Source of the DNA: a virus
Reading direction: 5' to 3' (one strand)
Length of the DNA stretch: 24,680 nucleotides
Virus record (IMG/VR): IMGVR_UViG_3300037184_000185
Coordinates: 1-24,680 of that record
In this document: positions 20,410 to 24,680 of the stretch, in pieces
How positions within the stretch are numbered: the first letter of the stretch is position 1
How the letters are laid out: the number at the start of each line of letters is the position of its first letter
Notes under the pieces: model-generated
Seen by the model: only the letters and a program-made list of their open reading frames with translations
The model's database searches: none
Told to the model about the DNA's origin: nothing
Made by a program: the position numbers and the translations under genes

Positions 20410-21765
20410 ATGCGAATGAATATAATTGTAAATTCATCTGTTGATGCTTATATTGGTCCTGCTGTAACTTCCTATAGACAATATATAAATGAAACATTCT
20501 CTGCTCCTATTGACCCTGCAGTATGGGCAGCAGCAGGTGGAGGTTCTATTGTTAGTGGTCAATATGTATTTCCAATGGGTGTAGGTGGCAGTCTTTTAAC
20601 TGTTCAATCTATGCCAGCAGGAGCAACCTATACAATGGATTTGATCATTCCAAATTGTCCAGCTGGAAATCAATATTTTGGAGTATGTGGGCTACAGTAT
20701 GACTTTGTAACAAATACTAACGCCGTCGGATTAAATTTATTTCTTCAATGTGATGGCACAACTATTACAGGCTGTCAGGTCCAGAATAATGATGGGTTAT
20801 TTTATATTAATGTCCCATTGAATCTTTTACAGATTACTGGAACGACAGTGGTATTTCCTCAGATGAAGATTCAAATACTACCTAATTATTTTACTCTTTC
20901 AATTGCTGGAACACAGGTTGTAAATTGGTATGATATCTCTTATCAACCAGCTATGGGTCAATTCTTTATGTATAATGATGGGTCCAGCGGTGTTTCTTTG
21001 GCCTTTGATAACATTACCATTACAGAAGGTGTTGCTGCATGGCAGGGATTAAATGGACTCTCTGGTGTCACTGTACTTCAAGGTGGAGTAACAACCGTTC
21101 CTCTTGACACAAAAGGGAATGGTCATCCAGAGGACATTCTTCCAGCAGGTACAAACTATGCCATTTTACTTCTAGTAAAAGGTCGTGATAATGGTAATCG
21201 TGTTATTGATGGTTTTACTACATTAGCTAATCTGGAAGGTCCTGATGGTACAGGTGAAGATTGGGATAAGATCAATAATAATGTCGGTGGACTAATATTT
21301 TATGGAGCAAAGAATGCTACTAACACAGCTAAATTCCAAAATGTAATGACAGGATACACAGCTGAATACGCCTATAAGACTACAATAAATATTAATGCCT
21401 ATACAGGACCTATTGGGAATATAACACCTGGGGTTCCTTTTTGGCAATCTCTTAATGGTATTCCTGGAATTACAGTTCTACAAGGAGCAGTTTTGACTTC
21501 CCCAGTTGATACAGCTGGTCATGGTCATCCTCAAGACATTCTTCCAGTCGGTACAAACTATGCTATTATTTTGCTTGAAAAAGCATCAGGAGCGTTAGGT
21601 AATTTTGATGGTTTTGCTGCTCTTCAGGCTCTTGTAGCTTCTGGTCAGGATTGGAGCAACGTTAATAATAATGTCGGTGGACTTTTGTATTTTGGTGCTT
21701 TGGGTGCAACTAATAAAGCTCAGTTTCAAGCCTTGCTACAAGGTTACGGTCAGCAGTATATCTAA
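20410..21765 (+). CDS. Virion surface-like protein: jelly-roll N-terminus and two tandem repeats (unknown)
   Basis: 451 residues; AAAGGA lies upstream of the ATG. Residues 25-205 are beta-rich with the pattern of a concanavalin/LamG-like jelly roll (E-T-F-S...W-A-A...Q-Y-V-F and A-F-D-N-I-T-I-T at the end). Two repeats of about 105 residues follow (211-320 and 345-451), sharing W-Q-[GS]-L-N-G, G-H-P-[EQ]-D-I-L-P, G-T-N-Y-A-I and N-N-N-V-G-G-L. Jelly-roll domains in phages often bind sugars or form head fibres. A surface role is inferred from these folds and from the position after the capsid genes; the repeats themselves are not recognised. Confidence 0.75.
   Translation: MRMNIIVNSSVDAYIGPAVTSYRQYINETFSAPIDPAVWAAAGGGSIVSGQYVFPMGVGGSLLTVQSMPAGATYTMDLIIPNCPAGNQYFGVCGLQYDFVTNTNAVGLNLFLQCDGTTITGCQVQNNDGLFYINVPLNLLQITGTTVVFPQMKIQILPNYFTLSIAGTQVVNWYDISYQPAMGQFFMYNDGSSGVSLAFDNITITEGVAAWQGLNGLSGVTVLQGGVTTVPLDTKGNGHPEDILPAGTNYAILLLVKGRDNGNRVIDGFTTLANLEGPDGTGEDWDKINNNVGGLIFYGAKNATNTAKFQNVMTGYTAEYAYKTTININAYTGPIGNITPGVPFWQSLNGIPGITVLQGAVLTSPVDTAGHGHPQDILPVGTNYAIILLEKASGALGNFDGFAALQALVASGQDWSNVNNNVGGLLYFGALGATNKAQFQALLQGYGQQYI
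21040..21369 (+). repeat. Repeat unit 1 in the 451-residue surface protein
   Basis: Encodes residues 211-320. It pairs with the unit at 21442-21762 along almost its whole length, with the second unit a few residues shorter in the middle. Confidence 0.85.
21442..21762 (+). repeat. Repeat unit 2 in the 451-residue surface protein
   Basis: Encodes residues 345-451. It matches unit 1 in the W-Q-x-L-N-G start, the H-P-x-D-I-L-P and G-T-N-Y-A-I blocks, and the N-N-N-V-G-G-L block near the end. The DNA has diverged at many third positions, so the duplication is old. Confidence 0.85.
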
Positions 21766-21766
21766 A

Positions 21767-21817
21767 AGTTTATTCCCCCTTAGCTTAGGCGAAGGGTGCG
21801 GGGTTTAGAAATAAACT
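21767..21817 (+). ncRNA. Structured RNA stem-loop after the surface protein gene
   Basis: AGTTTATT (21767-21774) pairs perfectly with AATAAACT (21810-21817), enclosing CCCC/GGGG (21775-21778 with 21800-21803). The 3' strand can instead pair with GGGGTTT just upstream (loop AGAAAT), so two exclusive folds exist. There is no U run. It may be a terminator-like or processing element; the class is unknown. Confidence 0.5.
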
Positions 21818-21848
21818 CCTGCATGGTAGAGAAGTTATAACTCGAAGT

Positions 21849-21887
21849 CCTGGGCAGCGGAATACGGCTTCCGTAATCTCTGCCCAG
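21849..21887 (+). ncRNA. Long stem-loop upstream of tRNA-Met
   Basis: CCTGGGCAG and CTGCCCAGG form a perfect 9-bp stem around an inner ACGG-CTT-CCGT helix. It ends 9 bases before the tRNA. It could be a terminator without a U tail or a processing signal. Confidence 0.55.
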
Positions 21888-21896
21888 GCATAATTT

Positions 21897-21971
21897 CGCG
21901 GATTGGAGCAGTAGCAGCTCGTGTGCCTCATAAGCACAAGGTCAGTGGTGCAATTCCACTATCCGCAACCA
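21897..21971 (+). tRNA. tRNA-Met (anticodon CAT), initiator-like
   Basis: 75 bases with CCA encoded and discriminator A. Acceptor CGCGGAT/ATCCGCA leaves C1 facing A72 unpaired, the hallmark of bacterial initiator tRNA. D stem GAGC/GCTC has the A11-T24 pair also typical of initiators. Anticodon stem TGTGC/GCACA with loop CTCATAA; T stem AGTGG/CCACT with loop TGCAATT. It lacks the three consecutive G-C pairs of initiator anticodon stems, the GG of the D loop and T55. The 5' and 3' ends closely resemble E. coli tRNA-fMet. Confidence 0.85.
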
Positions 21972-22009
21972 TTTGTAGTATAGCAGTTGAAGTCCTGTAA
22001 GGCTACAAA
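21972..22009 (+). ncRNA. Stem-loop directly 3' of tRNA-Met
   Basis: TTTGTAG (21972-21978) and CTACAAA (22003-22009) form a 7-bp stem starting at the base after the tRNA CCA. It may guide 3' processing of the tRNA. Confidence 0.45.
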
Positions 22010-22025
22010 GACAGTAATAAGATGT

Positions 22026-22055
22026 GTGCAATATAGTCCTTATAGGACTCTGCAC
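22026..22055 (+). ncRNA. Stem-loop in the leader of the DUF3494 gene
   Basis: GTGCA/TGCAC encloses AGTCC-TTATA-GGACT. Smaller palindromes follow (CGAAT/ATTCG and CTAG-TTA-CTAG). With the tRNA, these fill the 367-base gap between genes; no protein-coding frame is evident there. Confidence 0.5.
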
Positions 22056-22132
22056 GAATTTCGTATTCGATCTGTGAGTCTAGTTACTAGATAAGAATAT
22101 GTAAAAATGTGTTTCAAACAAGGAGATTTAAC

Positions 22133-23071
22133 ATGCCATATGTACCCGAAAATTGGATTCTAAAAGCAAATAATATCATGGAGAAGGTTGTATCCGATTA
22201 CAAAGCCCCAGTTATTACAAGTGTCAATGAAGTTCTTGTCAGATTAGGTAATGCTCATCTATTGTCAGCATCAACATTTGCTGTTTTAGGTGATACAGCA
22301 GTAACAAACACAGGAGCCACAGTCCTTAATGGAGATCTTGGTATCGCTCCAGGAAGCACAATCACTGGTTTCCCTCCAGGCACATATACAGGAGCACTCC
22401 ATGCAGGTGATGCCGTAGCATTACAGGCACATGCTGATGCAACAGCAGCAGCACTAGTCTTGCAGGGTATGGGTCCTGGCACTAATATCAGCTCTACTGA
22501 TCTTGGTGGTTATGTAGCTGTTCCAGGTGTGTATAGTGCAGCAGTCGCAGGAACATGGACAGCTGGACCATTGACATTGAATGGTGCAGGAGTTTATGTA
22601 TTCCTATTCGGAACTGCTCTTACGATGCCAGCAAATGCTACAGTAGTTTTGACAAATGGTGCAACAGCAGATAACGTTTACTTTGTAACTGGTTCCGCAT
22701 TCACATTTGGAGCTAACTGCACAGTCAATGGTAGCATTCTTGCTGGTACATCCATTACATTTGCATCAGCAAGTGTACTCAATGGTCGTGCATTAACTTA
22801 TGGACCAGGGGGATCAACAATAACATTCCCAAGTGCAGCTACTGTGAATGTTCCAGCAGGTTCTGGAAATGCCTTTAGTTATCAGATCACTGCTATTAAT
22901 ACCCCAACAGCATTCTATGCAACGTATTTGCCATGGGATCTAGTTATTAATCATGCAACTGGTTTAATTACTGGTACTATTTTCCCTAATAGTGTTGGTG
23001 AATTCCGTATTCCATTACAGGCTGTTAATGATGCTGGTGTAGGAACAATGATCTTAACGATATTGATCTAA
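22133..23071 (+). CDS. DUF3494 ice-binding-fold protein with C-terminal Ig-like domain
   Basis: 312 residues from the ATG at 22133, which has AAGGAG 7 bases upstream (a GTG at 22109 is rejected). Residues about 45-230 carry the DUF3494 signature: S-T-F-A-V-L-G-D-T-A-V-T-N-T-G, N-G-D-L-G-I-A-P-G, I-T-G-F-P-P-G, H-A-G-D-A-V-A, D-A-T-A-A-A, and later N-V-Y-F-V-T-G-S-A-F-T-F-G and G-S-I-L-A-G-T-S-I-T-F. This fold is a beta-solenoid known from ice-binding proteins and bacterial adhesins. The last 75 residues resemble a putative-Ig (He_PIG-like) domain (A-T-G-L-I-T-G-T...G-E-F-R-I...A-V-N-D-A-G). No signal peptide, so it is probably a virion component. Ice binding itself cannot be concluded; many DUF3494 proteins act in adhesion. 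Confidence 0.88.
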   Translation: MPYVPENWILKANNIMEKVVSDYKAPVITSVNEVLVRLGNAHLLSASTFAVLGDTAVTNTGATVLNGDLGIAPGSTITGFPPGTYTGALHAGDAVALQAHADATAAALVLQGMGPGTNISSTDLGGYVAVPGVYSAAVAGTWTAGPLTLNGAGVYVFLFGTALTMPANATVVLTNGATADNVYFVTGSAFTFGANCTVNGSILAGTSITFASASVLNGRALTYGPGGSTITFPSAATVNVPAGSGNAFSYQITAINTPTAFYATYLPWDLVINHATGLITGTIFPNSVGEFRIPLQAVNDAGVGTMILTILI

Positions 23072-23089
23072 GTTTAGATTAATATTCAA

Positions 23090-23138
23090 GAATCTACATT
23101 AGAGGGATCTGAGATAGGGTCCCTCTGAGTGTAGATTC
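23090..23138 (+). terminator. Long hairpin after the DUF3494 gene
   Basis: GAATCTACA (23090-23098) pairs with TGTAGATTC (23130-23138), with an inner AGAGGGA/TCCCTCT helix. There is no U run (ATTTGAAAAAG follows), so termination may be partial. The next gene's SD lies about 13 bases downstream. Confidence 0.7.
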
Positions 23139-23161
23139 ATTTGAAAAAGAAAAGGAAAGAT

Positions 23162-23758
23162 ATGCGATTACGTGTTAAAATTCGAAACGCTAAAGAATGC
23201 CGCATTGAGCTGAATTTTCCAGATCTTTGTGTTAAATATACTAATGGATATTCGTTAGCTTTAAAGGTTGCCGAAGGGCAAGAAATTCCTTTCGATGTTC
23301 TTGATCAAGAAGATATTAGAAAAAGTTTAAAAGTAGGAAGTCTTAAGGGATATTTAGATAATGGTTGGGTAGAAGAAATTTTAGCAGATGAAGTTGTACC
23401 TGCCCAATTAACACCACTTTCCCATTTTATAACAGAACAAATGATAGCATCACCTAGTATGTTAGAACCACTTAAACCATTTGTAGCAAAACCAGAAACA
23501 AAAGAAGTTCCCCTCCAACCAATTTTACCCGAAGCCCCAAAAGCAGAGAAAAGCAAAGTGTCAGAGCCTATAGTCGAGTCGCTTACAGACTTGTCATTAG
23601 TGAAATCTTACGAAGATTTTAATAGGTTGTCTCACACATTGAAACTTAGGTTTATCAAAGATTGTACTGATGTTGCATTGTTAAAAGATATATCAGGTAA
23701 AACATCCTCAGTCCAGTTTAAGAATAATATAAGTTTGCGACTTACCCAAATAAAATAA
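23162..23758 (+). CDS. Unknown protein with beta-rich N-terminus and Pro-rich linker
   Basis: 198 residues from the ATG at 23162, preceded by AAAGGA; an in-frame TTG at 23141 would add a very basic heptapeptide but lacks an SD. Residues 1-80 look like a small beta domain (R-V-K-I-R-N...R-I-E-L-N-F-P-D and a G-Y-L-D-N-G-W-V-E-E-I end). A Pro/Lys/Glu-rich linker covers about 105-140, and a helical C-terminal domain 145-198. No family recognised. Position between two surface-like proteins suggests a neck, head-completion or accessory virion role, without direct evidence. Confidence 0.7.
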   Translation: MRLRVKIRNAKECRIELNFPDLCVKYTNGYSLALKVAEGQEIPFDVLDQEDIRKSLKVGSLKGYLDNGWVEEILADEVVPAQLTPLSHFITEQMIASPSMLEPLKPFVAKPETKEVPLQPILPEAPKAEKSKVSEPIVESLTDLSLVKSYEDFNRLSHTLKLRFIKDCTDVALLKDISGKTSSVQFKNNISLRLTQIK

Positions 23759-23844
23759 TTTTAAGGGCTAGAATTTTAATTATCATGCTAATTAATTTAA
23801 GTAATAGGAATTTATCAATTTATGTGAAAAAAGGAGGATAAGTT

Positions 23845-24680
23845 ATGTCTACTAATCCTCCCGATCCACAATATGGAGTTTCTCTTCCTCCTCCAAAATT
23901 AATTGCAGAACTTCCTTATAATGTTATATACGGTGTTACTCCCGCTAATGAATATATTCCAATTCAGGTTGATGAGGCTGGTCAACTTTCGGTAGGAAAT
24001 GTTACAATTACAGGCCCTGTTACAATTACAGGTGCCATCATACAGGGTGTAGATCCTGCTAATGGTAATACTCCAGAAGATATTTCAGTTGTTAATTCTG
24101 GACTTGGTTGGTATTCTCTTAGAACATCCCTATTTAATGGTGCTAATGAGCTTGCCATTAATCCTGATGGTAGTGTAAATGTAGAAATAACCTCAAGTAT
24201 TTCTATTCCTGTTCAGATTGAGCATAATTTAGATAGTGTTGCTATTTATGGTACTGATGGAACCATAGATCAGTTTATAAAAACAGACACCCATGGAAAT
24301 TTAATAACAGATATTCAGGATTCAGCTGGAAATCCCCTTACTTCTTTAAGTGGCTCTCTGAATGTTAATGTTACCAATGGTTTAAGCACTGGTGCAGTTG
24401 ATGAAAGTGCCTTTACCTATGGAACATCGATTGAACAGCCAGTGGGTGGGGTTTATCAGGATACAAGTCCTACATTAGCTGCTGGTGAAACAGGTGCAGT
24501 AAGACTTACTGAGTATAGAGCATTTCATGTAAATCTCAGAGATTCAAATGGGATTGAAGTAAATCCAGCAACTGAAGCTACTTCAACTTCCATTTTGTCT
24601 GCTTTAGGTAATTTTAATTTTAGTGGTGGTTCTCTTGTAGTTACAACCAGCGGAGTTGTTGGCATCCCTATAAATAAATA
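23845..24680 (+). CDS. Fibre- or tail-like structural protein, 3'-truncated by the window
   Basis: The frame is open from the ATG at 23845 (SD AAGGAGG a few bases upstream) to the last base, giving at least 278 residues. The N-terminus is Pro-rich; then come short beta repeats (N-V-T-I-T-G-P-V-T-I-T-G) and many Asn/Gly/Thr/Val strands, a texture seen in phage fibres and appendages. A segment Y-Q-D-T-S-P-T-L-A-A-G-E-T-G-A-V-R-L-T-E-Y-R-A-F-H-V-N-L-R-D resembles blocks often seen in tail or baseplate-associated proteins. No catalytic motif or Cys cluster is visible. The stop and any receptor-binding domain lie beyond the window. Confidence 0.75.
   Translation, partial: MSTNPPDPQYGVSLPPPKLIAELPYNVIYGVTPANEYIPIQVDEAGQLSVGNVTITGPVTITGAIIQGVDPANGNTPEDISVVNSGLGWYSLRTSLFNGANELAINPDGSVNVEITSSISIPVQIEHNLDSVAIYGTDGTIDQFIKTDTHGNLITDIQDSAGNPLTSLSGSLNVNVTNGLSTGAVDESAFTYGTSIEQPVGGVYQDTSPTLAAGETGAVRLTEYRAFHVNLRDSNGIEVNPATEATSTSILSALGNFNFSGGSLVVTTSGVVGIPINK

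Noticed and set aside
22031-22039. ATATAGTCC, resembling the 3' P7 element of a group I intron
   Set aside because: No GACTA partner upstream and no P3 or P1; the bases pair locally with GGACT in a hairpin.
22109-22132. GTG start for the DUF3494 gene
   Set aside because: The AAGGAG SD at 22120-22125 lies inside that extension and fits the ATG at 22133.
1-24680. CRISPR arrays, insertion sequences, integrase or attachment sites
   Set aside because: No regularly spaced direct repeats, transposase or integrase motifs were found; the mobile elements seen are homing endonucleases and one group I intron.

Overview
The window is part of the head (capsid and DNA-packaging) module of a large, AT-rich tailed bacteriophage (Caudoviricetes) or a prophage derived from one. 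Evidence: a large terminase, a portal, a prohead protease fused to a scaffold-like tail and a HK97-type major capsid protein, all on the + strand in the usual order. Phage-type homing endonucleases, three tRNA genes and tightly packed genes with Shine-Dalgarno (SD) sites fit this. The host cannot be named; SD use, sigma70-like promoters and a lipoprotein signal peptide point to an ordinary bacterium.

Layout. 1-4854: two large, charged, zinc-ribbon-containing proteins of unknown role (the first cut by the window edge). 4857-5855: an endonuclease VII-like HNH gene and three small genes. 5894-7558: terminase large subunit, followed directly by a second HNH gene (7561-8124). 8236-10420: a coiled-coil protein and the portal. 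10420-12728: an accessory cluster with four related small zinc-binding proteins, a secreted or lipoprotein trypsin-like protease and short unknowns. 12706-16770: a MuF-like remnant, then an 1133-residue protease/scaffold polyprotein with two in-frame internal SD-ATG starts. 16770-17333: a third HNH gene. 17534-18226: a probable capsid decoration gene interrupted after its second codon by a 216-nt group I intron. 18300-19256: major capsid protein. 19373-20128: a GIY-YIG endonuclease with its own strong promoter and almost no leader. 20139-20309: tRNA-Ala and tRNA-Asn. 20410-24680: virion surface-like proteins (a two-repeat protein, a DUF3494 ice-binding-fold protein with an Ig-like tail, an unknown, and a fibre/tail-like protein cut by the window end), with an initiator-like tRNA-Met and several RNA hairpins among them.

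How it fits together: terminase pumps DNA through the portal into a procapsid built from the capsid protein on the scaffold. The protease clears the scaffold, the split-gene product probably decorates the shell, and the surface proteins may be displayed on it. Selfish elements (three HNH genes, one GIY-YIG gene, one group I intron) sit between or inside these conserved genes.

Most notable observations: (1) the compact group I intron, whose P1 helix contains the start codon of the gene it interrupts, with P1, P3 to P10 all traceable in the sequence; (2) internal starts in the protease/scaffold gene, as in lambda C/Nu3; (3) a tRNA-Met with the C1xA72 mismatch of initiators; (4) the paralogous small zinc proteins ending in a P-x-D-N-L-E-[FY]-L-E tail.
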